From positions 620,001 to 684,000 of the forward strand of contig NZ_CAKAKO010000001.1 of the NCBI RefSeq assembly GCF_916700565.1: a stretch of 64,000 nt of DNA. The letters run 5' to 3'. The DNA comes from Xenophilus sp. Marseille-Q4582. GTDB lineage: Bacteria; Pseudomonadota; Gammaproteobacteria; Burkholderiales; Burkholderiaceae_C. Each line of letters opens with the position of its first letter. Positions within the stretch are counted from its first letter, which is position 1. Position numbers and translations under genes: made by a program. Positions 50,854 through 61,208 of the stretch are shown piece after piece. The notes below the pieces were generated by a model. It made no database searches. It worked only from the letters and a program-made list of their open reading frames with translations, and had not been told where the DNA came from.

Positions 50854-51765
50854 ATGACGGACATTCCCGGCAACACCGACCTTTACCTGATCCCGGGCGA
50901 TCCGGTCATCAACGTGCGCCTGCCGCGCATGTGCAACGCCGTGTTCGAGCGCTGCGCCATCAACGCCGTGATGCTGCCGGTGCAGGTGCGCGCACGCGAC
51001 TTCGCGGTCTGGCTCAAGGCCAGCTTCCTGGCGCGCAACGTCAAGGGCATGGTGATCGCGCCGCCGCACAAGCCGCTGGCGGTGGACCTGCTCGACGGCT
51101 GCGGCCTGTTCGCGCGCGTGGCCGGCTCGGTCAACGTGATCCGCCGCACGCACACCGGCGACCTGGAAGGCGATCTGTTCGACGGCGAAGGCATCGTGGG
51201 CGCGCTGGACCGCTTCGGCATGGCCTTTCGCGGCCAGCGCGTGCTGATCCTGGGCGCGGGCGTGAGCGCGGCGGCCATCGGTGTATCGCTGGCCGAAGGC
51301 GGCGGCGACAACGGCGCGCGCCACATCGCCTTCTACGACCCGGCGCCGGGCAAGGCGGCCGGCGTGGCGGCACGCATCGACGCCGCCTTCGACACGCGCG
51401 TGAGCGTGGCCGCCAGCGCCGACCCGGCCGACTACGACCTGGTCATCAACGCCACCTCGGTGGGCCTGAAGCCCGAAGACGAGCTGCCTTGCGACGTGGG
51501 GCGCATGGCGCCGCATGCGGCCCTGTTCGACATCCTGCTGCGCAACCAGCCCACGCCGCTGGTGCAGGCGGCCCGGGCGCGCGGCCTGCGCGCCGAACCG
51601 GGCTTCGAGATGCTGATCCAACAGATGTCGCATTACATGGACTACTTCGGCCTCGAGGAAGCGGCCGAATTCGTGCGCCAGGATTGCGACTTCCTGCGCG
51701 AACTGATCTACCCCGCCGCCCTGGCCGGCGAAATCCACCGCCCCGTGCGCCACATCGGGGCCTGA
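50854..51765 (+). CDS. Shikimate/quinate 5-dehydrogenase (AroE family), copy 1
   Basis: 303 residues from ATG 50854. N-terminal substrate domain YLIPGDPVINVRLPRMCNAVFE (in parts), KGMVIAPPHKP (catalytic Lys region), then a Rossmann domain GQRVLILGAGVSAAAIG and NATSVGLKPEDELP. Long and divergent from biosynthetic AroE, with catabolic neighbours, so it likely oxidises shikimate or quinate to the 3-dehydro acid. It is divergent from the IclR regulator. Confidence 0.88.
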   Translation: MTDIPGNTDLYLIPGDPVINVRLPRMCNAVFERCAINAVMLPVQVRARDFAVWLKASFLARNVKGMVIAPPHKPLAVDLLDGCGLFARVAGSVNVIRRTHTGDLEGDLFDGEGIVGALDRFGMAFRGQRVLILGAGVSAAAIGVSLAEGGGDNGARHIAFYDPAPGKAAGVAARIDAAFDTRVSVAASADPADYDLVINATSVGLKPEDELPCDVGRMAPHAALFDILLRNQPTPLVQAARARGLRAEPGFEMLIQQMSHYMDYFGLEEAAEFVRQDCDFLRELIYPAALAGEIHRPVRHIGA

Positions 51766-51952
51766 GAAGGTGTGACCGCCCCCATGCCCGCTCATCCCGG
51801 CAGAACTGCCCGAGTGTGGCACGCCCTCATCGTGGCAGATGCTCGTCATGGCGGGGGCCATGGCTGTGCTTCGCGCCTCGATCGCGCACTCCTGGACGGT
51901 CCGTTCGGCCACGCCGGATTCATCCGCACGTTCTGAGTAACCGTCTTTGAAG

Positions 51953-53104
<1,152 letters not shown>

Positions 53105-53207
53105 GGTTTAAAGATACAAGCGCTCCGGGCAGTGCCTGGGCACCGCAGCAGACGCCTGGGCGATCCCGCCAGCCCTCTTTCGGGCCTAGGGCAAACCCTT
53201 TGAATGC

Positions 53208-53241
53208 GCGATTGTTGAACCTCTGCGTTCGATGATCGCAC
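53208..53241. promoter_or_regulatory. IclR/PcaR-type operator upstream of quiC
   Basis: GTTCGATGATCGCAC (53227-53241) differs by one base from the PcaR/PobR-type box GTTCGATAATCGCAC as I remember it. It forms an imperfect inverted repeat with GCGATTGTTGAAC (53208-53220), ten of thirteen positions matching. It lies about 170 bases before quiC, so the IclR protein encoded at 49757-50596 is the obvious candidate. The remaining bases to 53408 show nothing else. Confidence 0.6.
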
Positions 53242-53408
53242 GCGGCCTACCGGCGCATCGTTGTGGGCCTGCAGGGGGGATTTCTACAGTTCCGCCCATG
53301 CCTTCCCCTTGTGCCCGCGGGTCTTCGTTCCGCTTCGCATGCCCGACGCCGCGCACCGCTGCGGCGGCCGGCCCCATGGCGCCGCAGCGCTGAGCCGGGG
53401 CCGACGCC

Positions 53409-55391
53409 ATGCATCGTTCCATCGCCACCGTCTCCCTGAGCGGCACCCTGCGCGAGAAGCTGGAAGCCATCGCGGCCGCCGGCTTCGACGGCTTCGAGCT
53501 CTTCGAAGCCGACTTCATCCACTTCCCGGGGTCCGCCGCCGAACTGGGCCGCATCGCCGGCGACCTGGGCCTGTCCATCGACCTGTACCAGCCCTTCCGC
53601 GACTTCGAGGGCATGCCCGAGGCGCAGTTCCGCCGCAGCCTGGAGCGCGCCGAGCGCAAGTTCGACGTCATGCAGGCCATGGGCGCGTCGCTGGTGCTGT
53701 GCTGCTCCAACACCTCGCCGCTGGTGAAGGACGACCTGGCGCTGGCCGCCGCGCAGTTGCACGAACTGGCCGAGCGCGCCGCGCGCCGCGGCCTGCGCGT
53801 GGGCTTCGAGGCGCTGGCCTGGGGCCGCGTGACCTCGCGCTACGGCCAGGCCTGGGACCTCGTGCGGCGCGCCGATCACCCGAGCCTGGGCCTGATCCTG
53901 GACAGCTTCCACACCTTGTCGCTCAACGACGATCCGCGCGGCATCCTGGAGATTCCGGGCGAGAAGCTCTTCTTCGTGCAGATGGCCGATGCGCCGCTGC
54001 TGGCCATGGACGTGCTGCAATGGGCGCGCCACCACCGCAGCTTCCCGGGGCAGGGCGACTTCGACTGCGTGGGCTTCTTCGAGCTGGCGCTGCGCGCGGG
54101 CTACACCGGCCCGCTGTCGCTGGAAATCTTCAACGACGTGTTCCGCGAGACGCCCAACCGCCGCACGGCCGTGGACGCGATGCGCTCGCTGCTGTGGCTG
54201 GAAAGCCAGGTGCGCGAGCGGCTGGGCGCGGTGGCCGAGGCCCCGGCAGCGCCCGCGACGCCGGCGCCGGCCGTCCCGCTCTTCAGCCCGCCGCCCGCGC
54301 CGGCGCTGCAGGGCATCGGCTTCCTGGAATTCGCCGTCGACGCGCCGGCCGCCGAGCGCCTGGACGGCACGCTGCGCCAGCTGGGCTTCGCGCGCGTCGG
54401 CCGGCACCGCTCCAAGGCCGTCACGCTGTACCGCCAGGGCGACATCCATTTCATCGTCAACGCGCAGCCCGATTCCTTTGCCAGCGAGCGTTTCGCACTG
54501 CACGGCACCTCGGTCTGCGCGCTGGGCCTGCAGGCGCAGGACCCCGAGGCCGCCGCCGCGCGCGCCACCGCCATGTGCTCGCAGCGGCACGACAGCCCGC
54601 GCGGTCCGGGCGAGCTGGCGCTGCCGGCCATCGTGGCGCCGGGCGGCAATCTCCTGCACTTCATGCCGGGCGACCAGCCCGCCGCCGCGCTGTTGCTCGC
54701 GGATTTCGTGACCGACGAGGCCGCCGGTGCCGGGGGCGCGGTCCCTGGCCATGGCCTGAAAGCCGTGGACCATGTGGCGCTGGGCCTGGCGCTGGACCAG
54801 CTGGACACCTGGGTGCTGTTCTCGCGCGCCGTCCTCGGCCTCATCCCGGGCGAAAGCCTGGAACTGGCCGACCCCTTCGGCCTGGTGCGCAGCCGCGGCG
54901 TGGCCGATGCCGGACGCCGCGTGCGCCTGGTGCTCAATGCCTCGCTGAGCCAGCGCACGCACACCGCGCGCACGCTCACGCGCACCGGCGGCGGCGCGGT
55001 GCACCACATCGCCCTGCGCTGCGACGACATCTTCGCCACGGTGCAGAAGCTGCGCGCGGCCGGCGTGCGCTTCGTGCCCATCTCGGGCAACTACTACGAC
55101 GACCTGCCCACCCGCATCGAGCTGGACGAGGCCTTCGTCGCACGCCTGCGCGCGGCGGGCATCCTGTTCGACCGGTCGGCCGCGGGCGACTACCTGCACA
55201 TCTACACCGAAAGCCTCGAGCAGGGGCTGTTCTTCGAGGTGGTGCAGCGCATCGACGGCTACGACGCCTACGGCGCCGCCAATGCGCCGGCGCGCATGGC
55301 TTCGCAGGCCCTGCAGTCGCACGGATTCCCGCCTCCCGTTTCCCTCCCGCCTTCCCCTGTTCCCCCGCGCGGGCCTGCCCGCCACGATTGA
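53409..55391 (+). CDS. quiC: QuiC-type 3-dehydroshikimate dehydratase fused to an HPPD-like domain
   Basis: 660 residues from ATG 53409. Residues 1-285 are a sugar-phosphate isomerase-like TIM barrel (AIAAAGFDGFELFEADFI, GFEALAWGRVT, LGLILDSFHTLSL, FVQMADAP), the dehydratase that turns 3-dehydroshikimate into protocatechuate. Residues 300-640 are a two-module VOC domain like 4-hydroxyphenylpyruvate dioxygenase (AVDHVALGLALDQLDTWVLF, GGGAVHHIALRCDDIFATV, YLHIYTE). This fusion is known from Pseudomonas QuiC1. It supplies the protocatechuate pathway seen at 62.8-64 kb. Confidence 0.95.
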   Translation: MHRSIATVSLSGTLREKLEAIAAAGFDGFELFEADFIHFPGSAAELGRIAGDLGLSIDLYQPFRDFEGMPEAQFRRSLERAERKFDVMQAMGASLVLCCSNTSPLVKDDLALAAAQLHELAERAARRGLRVGFEALAWGRVTSRYGQAWDLVRRADHPSLGLILDSFHTLSLNDDPRGILEIPGEKLFFVQMADAPLLAMDVLQWARHHRSFPGQGDFDCVGFFELALRAGYTGPLSLEIFNDVFRETPNRRTAVDAMRSLLWLESQVRERLGAVAEAPAAPATPAPAVPLFSPPPAPALQGIGFLEFAVDAPAAERLDGTLRQLGFARVGRHRSKAVTLYRQGDIHFIVNAQPDSFASERFALHGTSVCALGLQAQDPEAAAARATAMCSQRHDSPRGPGELALPAIVAPGGNLLHFMPGDQPAAALLLADFVTDEAAGAGGAVPGHGLKAVDHVALGLALDQLDTWVLFSRAVLGLIPGESLELADPFGLVRSRGVADAGRRVRLVLNASLSQRTHTARTLTRTGGGAVHHIALRCDDIFATVQKLRAAGVRFVPISGNYYDDLPTRIELDEAFVARLRAAGILFDRSAAGDYLHIYTESLEQGLFFEVVQRIDGYDAYGAANAPARMASQALQSHGFPPPVSLPPSPVPPRGPARHD

Positions 55392-55408
55392 TCCTCATCG
55401 CAGACGCC

Positions 55409-56824
55409 ATGTCCACTGCCATCGCGCACGAGCCCGAGGGCCAGCACCAGTCGAAGAAGGCCGCCGCCAGCGGCTGGATCGGCTCTGCGCTCGAGTACTA
55501 CGACTTCTTCATCTACGCCACCGCCGCGGCGCTGATCTTTCCGCAGATCTTCTTCCCCCAGGGCGACCCGGCCATCGGCATCATCGCGTCGCTCGCCACC
55601 TACGGCGTGGGCTACGTGGCGCGGCCCATCGGCGCCTTCGTGCTGGGCCACATCGGCGACACGCACGGCCGCAAGCAGGTGCTGGTGTGGTGCATGTTCC
55701 TGATGGGCTTCTCGACCATCGCCGTGGGCCTGCTGCCCACCTACGAGCAGATCGGCCTGTGGGCACCCGCGCTGCTGGTGCTGTGCCGGCTGGTCCAGGG
55801 CTTCGCGGTGGCGGGCGAGATCTCGGGCGCCAGCTCGATGATCATGGAGCACGCGCCCTTCGGGCGCCGCGGCTTCTTCGCCAGCTTCTCGCTGCAGGGC
55901 GTGCAGGCCGGCCAGATCCTGGCGGCCGCCGTGTTCCTGCCGCTGGCCCACTACATGCCCGCCGAGCAGTTCAACAGCTGGGGCTGGCGCATTCCCTTCC
56001 TGCTGAGCTTCATCGTCATCGTGGCCGGCTGGATCATCCGCCGCGAAGTGGCCGAGACGCCCGCCTTCACCGACAAGACCGCGCAGAAGGAACGCGCGCG
56101 CTCGCCCATCCTCGACGCTTTCAAGTACAGCTCGGCCGACATGTTTCGTGTGGTGTGCATGGCGCTCATGAACGTGATCCCCGTGGTCGCCACCATCTTC
56201 GGGGCCGCCTACGCCGTGCAGCCGGCCTACGGCATCGGCTTCGCCAAGGACATCTACCTCTGGATCCCCGTGCTGGGCAACTTGCTGGCCGTGCTGGTGA
56301 TTCCCTTCGTGGGCAACCTGTCCGACAAGGTCGGCCGCCGTCCGCCCATCATCGTGGGCGCGCTGGCCTCGGGCCTGCTGGCCTTCGGCTACCTCTACGC
56401 CATCAGCATCAAGAACGTGCCGCTGGCCATCTGCATGTCGCTCTTGATGTGGGGCGTGGTCTACCAGGGCTACAACGCGGTGTTCCCTTCGTTCTACCCC
56501 GAGCTGTTCCCCACCCGCACCCGGGTGTCGGCCATGGCCATCTCGCAGAACGTGGGCACCGCCATCACCGCCATGCTGCCGGCGCTCTTCACCTTCGTCG
56601 CGCCCCCGGGCTCGGCGAACATCTGGATCAAGGTCGGTGCCATCGCCTTCGGCATCACCGTCATCGCCGCCTTGGCCGCCCTGAGCGCCCGAGAGACCTT
56701 CCGCGTGCCCATGAACGAACTCGGCAAGCCCGACGCGCGTCCGCTGAACAAGGCCGACTACGATCGGCTGCGCGAAGAGGCCCTGGCCGCGCGCCCGGCA
56801 CGCAGCGGCCATGCCGCGGCCTGA
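55409..56824 (+). CDS. MFS transporter, MHS family (shikimate/quinate uptake likely)
   Basis: 471 residues from ATG 55409 with about twelve hydrophobic segments. MHS-family motifs: GSALEYYDFFIYATAAALIF, GYVARPIGAFVLGHIGDTHGRK and PELFPTRTRVSAMAISQNVGTA. Members include ShiA (shikimate) and other proton-coupled carboxylate importers. Its position between quiC and a shikimate dehydrogenase makes shikimate or quinate the likely substrate. Confidence 0.92.
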   Translation: MSTAIAHEPEGQHQSKKAAASGWIGSALEYYDFFIYATAAALIFPQIFFPQGDPAIGIIASLATYGVGYVARPIGAFVLGHIGDTHGRKQVLVWCMFLMGFSTIAVGLLPTYEQIGLWAPALLVLCRLVQGFAVAGEISGASSMIMEHAPFGRRGFFASFSLQGVQAGQILAAAVFLPLAHYMPAEQFNSWGWRIPFLLSFIVIVAGWIIRREVAETPAFTDKTAQKERARSPILDAFKYSSADMFRVVCMALMNVIPVVATIFGAAYAVQPAYGIGFAKDIYLWIPVLGNLLAVLVIPFVGNLSDKVGRRPPIIVGALASGLLAFGYLYAISIKNVPLAICMSLLMWGVVYQGYNAVFPSFYPELFPTRTRVSAMAISQNVGTAITAMLPALFTFVAPPGSANIWIKVGAIAFGITVIAALAALSARETFRVPMNELGKPDARPLNKADYDRLREEALAARPARSGHAAA

Positions 56825-56859
56825 TTTCCTTCCCCCGTTGACTTCTTCTTCCCTCGCCC

Positions 56860-57693
56860 ATGATTTCCGGCAAGACCACGCTCATCGCCCACCTCGGCTA
56901 CCCCACCGAGACGTTCAAGGCGCCGATGATCTACAACCCCTGGTTCGAGCAGCAGGGCATCGACGCCGTGGTCGTGCCCATGGGCGTGAAGGGCGAGGAC
57001 TATGCGGCCTCGCTGCCGCAGATCATGCGCTTCACGAACATCCGCGGCGCACTCGTGACCATGCCGCACAAGATCAGCACGCTGGGCCTGGTTCATGAGG
57101 CCACGCCCACGGCCCGGATCGCCGGCGCCTGCAACGCGATCCTCAAGCGCGCCGACGGCACGCTGCTGGGCGACATGTTCGACGGCGCGGGCTTCGTGCG
57201 CGGCGTGCAGCGCAAGGGCCGCAGCCTTGCCGGCGCGCGCGTGCTGGTGTCGGGCTCGGGCGGCGTGGGCTCGGCCATCGCCGCGTCCATGGCCGCTGCG
57301 GGCGCGGCGGAGCTGATGCTCTTCGACGCGAACCCGGCCGCGGCCGACGCGCTGGCCGGCCGGCTGCGTGAGCATTACCCGCAGCTCGAGGTGCGCACCG
57401 GCTCCCGGGACCCGGCGGGCTGGGACGTGATCGTCAACGCCACGCCGCTGGGCATGAAGGAGGGCGACCCGCTGCCCTTCGACATCGACCGCATCGCGCC
57501 CACGACCTTCGTCGGCGAGGTGGTGATGAAGGCCGAGCACACGCCGCTGCTGAAGGCGGCGCTGGCGCGCGGCTGCCCCGTGCAGGTGGGCACCGACATG
57601 CTGTTCGAGCAGATCCCCGCCTACCTGGAGTTCTTCGGCTTCGGCACCACCACGGCCGAGGCCCTGCGTGCCGTCGCCCGACTGCAATACTGA
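56860..57693 (+). CDS. Shikimate dehydrogenase (AroE family), copy 2
   Basis: 277 residues from ATG 56860, 35 bases after the transporter. Motifs: GALVTMPHKISTL (catalytic Lys), GACNAILKRADGTLLGDMFDGAGFV, Rossmann loop VLVSGSGGVGSAIAASMAAAGA and NATPLGMKEGDPLPFD. It is distinct from copy 1 (different spacing and ends), suggesting division of labour between shikimate and quinate or between cofactors. Confidence 0.93.
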   Translation: MISGKTTLIAHLGYPTETFKAPMIYNPWFEQQGIDAVVVPMGVKGEDYAASLPQIMRFTNIRGALVTMPHKISTLGLVHEATPTARIAGACNAILKRADGTLLGDMFDGAGFVRGVQRKGRSLAGARVLVSGSGGVGSAIAASMAAAGAAELMLFDANPAAADALAGRLREHYPQLEVRTGSRDPAGWDVIVNATPLGMKEGDPLPFDIDRIAPTTFVGEVVMKAEHTPLLKAALARGCPVQVGTDMLFEQIPAYLEFFGFGTTTAEALRAVARLQY

Positions 57694-57772
57694 GGACCGT
57701 TCGCACCCCGTTGCGCGGGCCAAAGCCGCCGGCCTCGATTTCGCCAACCCCAAGAGAAGAAGGAGACAAGCC

Positions 57773-58777
57773 ATGAGAAGACTGTTCATCGCCGCGATGG
57801 TGGCCGCCACCGCGCTGGGCGCCACCGGCCTGGCCGCCGCCCAGGTCAAGGAGCGCACGATCAAGTTCGCGTTCCAGAACCAGACCGGCCATCCGCAGGC
57901 GCAGGGCGCGCAGAAATTCGCCGAACTGGTGGCCCAGAAATCGGGCCACAAGCTGAACGTGAAGCTCTTCCCCGGCGGCACGCTGGGCGGCGACCTGCAG
58001 ACCGTATCGGCGCTGCAGGGCGGCACGGTGGAGATGACGGTGCTCAACGCCGGCATCCTGGCCGCGCAGGTCAAGGAGTTCGCAGTCTACGACTTCCCCT
58101 TCCTCTTCGGCAATGCGAAGGAGGCCGACGCCGTGACCGACGGCGCCTTCGGCAAGAAGCTGCTGGCCAAGCTCGAAGACAAGCAGATGCATGGCCTGGG
58201 CTACTGGGACCTGGGCTTTCGCAACCTCACCAACAGCCGCCGCCCCGTCGCCAAGGCCGAGGACATCGCGGGCCTGAAGGTGCGCGTGATCCAGTCGCCC
58301 ATCTACATCGACCTGTTCGCCGCGCTGGGCGCCAACGCCACGCCGCTGCCCTTCCCCGAGCTGTACCCGGCGCTGGAGCAGCGCGTGGTGGACGGCCAGG
58401 AGAACCCGAACACGGTGATCCTGTCCTCGCGCTTCGCCGAAGTGCAGAAGCACCTGACCGAGACGCGCCACATCTACAACCCGCAGGCGCTGATCATCAG
58501 CAAGAAGTTCTGGGACCAGCTCTCGGCCGACGAGAAGAAGATCGTGAGCGAGGCCGCGGCCGAGGCCACCGCCTTCCAGCGCGGCGTGTCGCGCGGCGCC
58601 GCCGACTCGGCGCTGGCCGAGCTGAAGAAGGCCGGCATCACCGTCACCGAACTGCCGCCGGCCGAGTTGGCCAAGCTGCGCGAGAAGGTCAAGCCCGTGA
58701 TCGACAAGTACACGGCCAGCGTGGGCGAAGCCACGGTCAAGGAACTGATGGCCGAGATCGCGAAGGCGCGCCAGTAG
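57773..58777 (+). CDS. TRAP transporter substrate-binding protein, DctP family
   Basis: 334 residues from ATG 57773 behind AAGGAGACA. A signal peptide (RRLFIAAMVAATALGATGLAAA) precedes a DctP domain: FPGGTLGGDLQTVSALQGGTVEMTVL, the signature YWDLGFRNLTNSRRPV, LKVRVIQSPIYIDLFAALGANATPL, and PFPELYPALEQRVVDGQENP. It binds a carboxylate in the periplasm. No DctQ/DctM membrane genes are adjacent, so partners must be elsewhere. Confidence 0.94.
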   Translation: MRRLFIAAMVAATALGATGLAAAQVKERTIKFAFQNQTGHPQAQGAQKFAELVAQKSGHKLNVKLFPGGTLGGDLQTVSALQGGTVEMTVLNAGILAAQVKEFAVYDFPFLFGNAKEADAVTDGAFGKKLLAKLEDKQMHGLGYWDLGFRNLTNSRRPVAKAEDIAGLKVRVIQSPIYIDLFAALGANATPLPFPELYPALEQRVVDGQENPNTVILSSRFAEVQKHLTETRHIYNPQALIISKKFWDQLSADEKKIVSEAAAEATAFQRGVSRGAADSALAELKKAGITVTELPPAELAKLREKVKPVIDKYTASVGEATVKELMAEIAKARQ

Positions 58778-58933
58778 TGCGCACAATGAAGGGGGCGGCG
58801 CCTGGCGTGCCGCGCTTCGAGGCCCCGTGATCCACCGGTTCCTTCTTTCGTTCCCGCCGCAGCTGCGCGCGTTGCCGCGCGGGCGTCCTGCCTGGCCTCG
58901 TCTGCGGCGCCTGTCCCTGCCGGCTCGCGCGCC

Positions 58934-60142
58934 ATGAGTGGCACGCCGCTTGCGAAGAATGGCGCCGTGCACAAGCCGCTGCCCTTCGCGCTGCTGTTGC
59001 CGCTGCTGCTGGCCGCGCAGCCGGTGGCCACCGACAGCTACCTGCCCGCCCTCCCGGCCATTGCCCGCGCGCTGGGCTCGGCCAGCGCCAGCCTCACCGT
59101 CTTCGTGCTGGCCTTCGGCATCGCGCAGCTGCTGTGCGGGCCACTGGCCGATCGCTGGGGGCGCCGGCCGCTGCTGCTGATGGGGCTGGCCTGCTACGTG
59201 CTGGCCGGGCTGGGCAGCGCGGTGTCCTTCCATGTGCCCATGCTCGTGGCCTGCCGCGCCCTGCAGGGGGCGGCCATGGCCGCCGTGCTGGTGTGCGCGC
59301 GCGCGGCCGTGCGCGACCTGTATGCGCCGCAGGACGGCCTGCACGTGATGGCGCGCGGGCTCACGGGCCTGGGCATCGTCGCGCTGATGGCGCCGCTGCT
59401 GGGCGCCTGGGTGGTGCAGCTGGCCGGCTGGCGCTGGGTGATGGTGGCCATGGCCGCCTATGCAGCCGTGCTGTGGGCGCTGTGCTGGCGCGGCTTCGCC
59501 GAGACCTTGCCGCGCGACGGTGCGCGCGCGGGCCCGGCCGGCAGCGTGCGCAAGGTCTTCGCCAGCCGCAGCTTCCGCCTCTGGGCCTCGGTGGCGGCCA
59601 GCACCTATGCCGGCATCTTCTGCTTCCTGCTGCTCTCGCCCATGGTCTACATCGAGTACCTGGGCCTGTCGCCCACGCTGTACGGCTGGATTCCGGCCGG
59701 TGGTTCGCTGGTCTACATCGGCAGCACGATCGCGTGCCGGCGGTTGCTGCGCCGCTGGGGGCCGCTGCGCACGGTGCGCATCGGGGCGTCGCTCAGCCTG
59801 GCCGGCCCCTGCATCCAGGCCCTGGGGTGCCTGCTGGCCCCGCGGGCGGCGTGGCCGCTGCTGCTGGGCCACGCGGTCTACGTGCTGGGCCATGGCATCC
59901 ACCAGCCCTGCGGCCAGGCCGGTGCGGTGGCCGACCTGCCGCAGCAGGCCGGCCGCGCCGTGTCCTGGTCGGGCTTCGGCATGATGGCGGCCGCTTTCTG
60001 CGTGGGCCAGGTGGCGGCCCAGTTCGTCGATCCGCAGCTCAGCGCCGGGGCTTGGCCCATGGTGCTGCCCATGCTGGGTGCGGGCGCCCTGCTGATGGTG
60101 CTTGCGTGGTGGGGCCTGCCGCGGCTGTACCGCGCGCGCTGA
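58934..60142 (+). CDS. Bcr/CflA-type MFS multidrug efflux transporter
   Basis: 402 residues from ATG 58934 with twelve predicted membrane segments. Bcr/CflA cues: ATDSYLPALPAIARALG, CGPLADRWGRRPLLLMGLA, RALQGAAMAAVLVCARAAVRDLY. Such transporters export drugs such as bicyclomycin, chloramphenicol or small metabolites. It is convergent with the aldo/keto reductase gene. Confidence 0.9.
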   Translation: MSGTPLAKNGAVHKPLPFALLLPLLLAAQPVATDSYLPALPAIARALGSASASLTVFVLAFGIAQLLCGPLADRWGRRPLLLMGLACYVLAGLGSAVSFHVPMLVACRALQGAAMAAVLVCARAAVRDLYAPQDGLHVMARGLTGLGIVALMAPLLGAWVVQLAGWRWVMVAMAAYAAVLWALCWRGFAETLPRDGARAGPAGSVRKVFASRSFRLWASVAASTYAGIFCFLLLSPMVYIEYLGLSPTLYGWIPAGGSLVYIGSTIACRRLLRRWGPLRTVRIGASLSLAGPCIQALGCLLAPRAAWPLLLGHAVYVLGHGIHQPCGQAGAVADLPQQAGRAVSWSGFGMMAAAFCVGQVAAQFVDPQLSAGAWPMVLPMLGAGALLMVLAWWGLPRLYRAR

Positions 60143-60191
60143 CCCGGCGCATCCGGCGCAGCAGGCGTGCGAGTTCGCCTGGCGCCGGGTC
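60141..60191. terminator. Long hairpin between convergent MFS and aldo/keto reductase genes
   Basis: GACCCGGCGC (60141-60150) is the exact complement of GCGCCGGGTC (60182-60191), with an inner CAGGCG/CGCCTG stem. The first arm begins inside the MFS stop codon. No T-run follows. Confidence 0.6.
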
Positions 60192-60200
60192 CGCGTCCGC

Positions 60201-61208
60201 TCAGGCCGCGAAGTTTTCCGTGTCCACCTCGCCCGTGGCCTGCGGCGCGTAGCGCGGGCCGACCACGTTGTGCTGGCCGATCAGCGTCTCCAGCCGCGCC
60301 ATCTGCGCGGGCGTCAAGGCCACGTCGGCCGCGCCCAGGTCTTCGTGCAGGTGGTCCAGCTGCGTGGTGCCGGGGATGGGCACGATGTGCGGTGCCTTGT
60401 GCAGCAGCCAGGCCAGCGCCAGTTGCGCGGGCGTGCAGCCCACCTCGCCAGCCAGCGCCACGAAGGGCGGCAGCAGCTGGAGGTTGGCGGCGTAGTTGTC
60501 GGGCGCGAAGCGCGGCATCGGTCGGCGGATGTCCTTGGCGTCGAGCGCGCCCACGTCCTGCAGCGTGCCGGTCAGGAAGGCGCGCGCCAGCGGGCTGAAG
60601 GCGACGAAGGCGGCACCGATCTCGCGGCAGGCATCGAGCACGGCGATCTCGGGGTTGCGCGTCCACAGCGAGTATTCGGTCTGCACGGCCGCGATGGGAT
60701 GCACCGCATGCGCCTGGCGGAGCGTGGCGGCCGAGACTTCCGACAGGCCGATGGCCTGCACCTTGCCTGCGCGCACCAGGTCGGCCATGGCGCCCACGCT
60801 GTCCTCGATCGGCACCTGCTTGTCCCAGCGGTGCAGGTAGTACAGGTCGATCACTTCGGTCTTCAGGCGGCGCAGGCTGTCCTCGCAGCTCTTGCGCAGC
60901 GAATCGGGGCGGCCGTCGATCACGCGGCGCAGCACGCCGTCTTCACCGCGCACGCCGCCCAGCCCGCCCTTGCTGGCCAGGGTGAAGCGGCTGCGGTGCG
61001 GGGCCAGCACGCGGCCGACCAGTTCCTCATTCGCGCCGAAGCCGTACAGCGCGGCCGTGTCGAAGAGCGTCACGCCGGCGTCGAGTGCGGCCAGCAGCAC
61101 GCGCTCGGCCTGTTCGGCGGAGGGCGGCACGCCGTAGGCGTGGCTCAGGTTCATGCAGCCCAGGCCGATGGCCGAGACTTCAAAGTGGGCGATGCGTCGT
61201 GTTTGCAT
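60201..61208 (-). CDS. Aldo/keto reductase
   Basis: 335 residues from ATG 61208. A full AKR barrel with the catalytic Asp and Tyr in LFDTAALYGFGANEELVGR, Lys in FTLASKGGLGG, His in LYYLHRWD, and the NADPH region IPGTTQLDHLHEDLGA. The motif set is that of the YajO/aryl-alcohol dehydrogenase-like AKRs. It is the last gene of an overlapping operon led by the GIY-YIG protein and MarR genes. Confidence 0.93.
   Translation of the reverse strand: MQTRRIAHFEVSAIGLGCMNLSHAYGVPPSAEQAERVLLAALDAGVTLFDTAALYGFGANEELVGRVLAPHRSRFTLASKGGLGGVRGEDGVLRRVIDGRPDSLRKSCEDSLRRLKTEVIDLYYLHRWDKQVPIEDSVGAMADLVRAGKVQAIGLSEVSAATLRQAHAVHPIAAVQTEYSLWTRNPEIAVLDACREIGAAFVAFSPLARAFLTGTLQDVGALDAKDIRRPMPRFAPDNYAANLQLLPPFVALAGEVGCTPAQLALAWLLHKAPHIVPIPGTTQLDHLHEDLGAADVALTPAQMARLETLIGQHNVVGPRYAPQATGEVDTENFAA

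Noticed and set aside
53409-55385. Open frame antisense to quiC
   Set aside because: Shadow of the quiC coding strand; the plus frame has two clear conserved domains.
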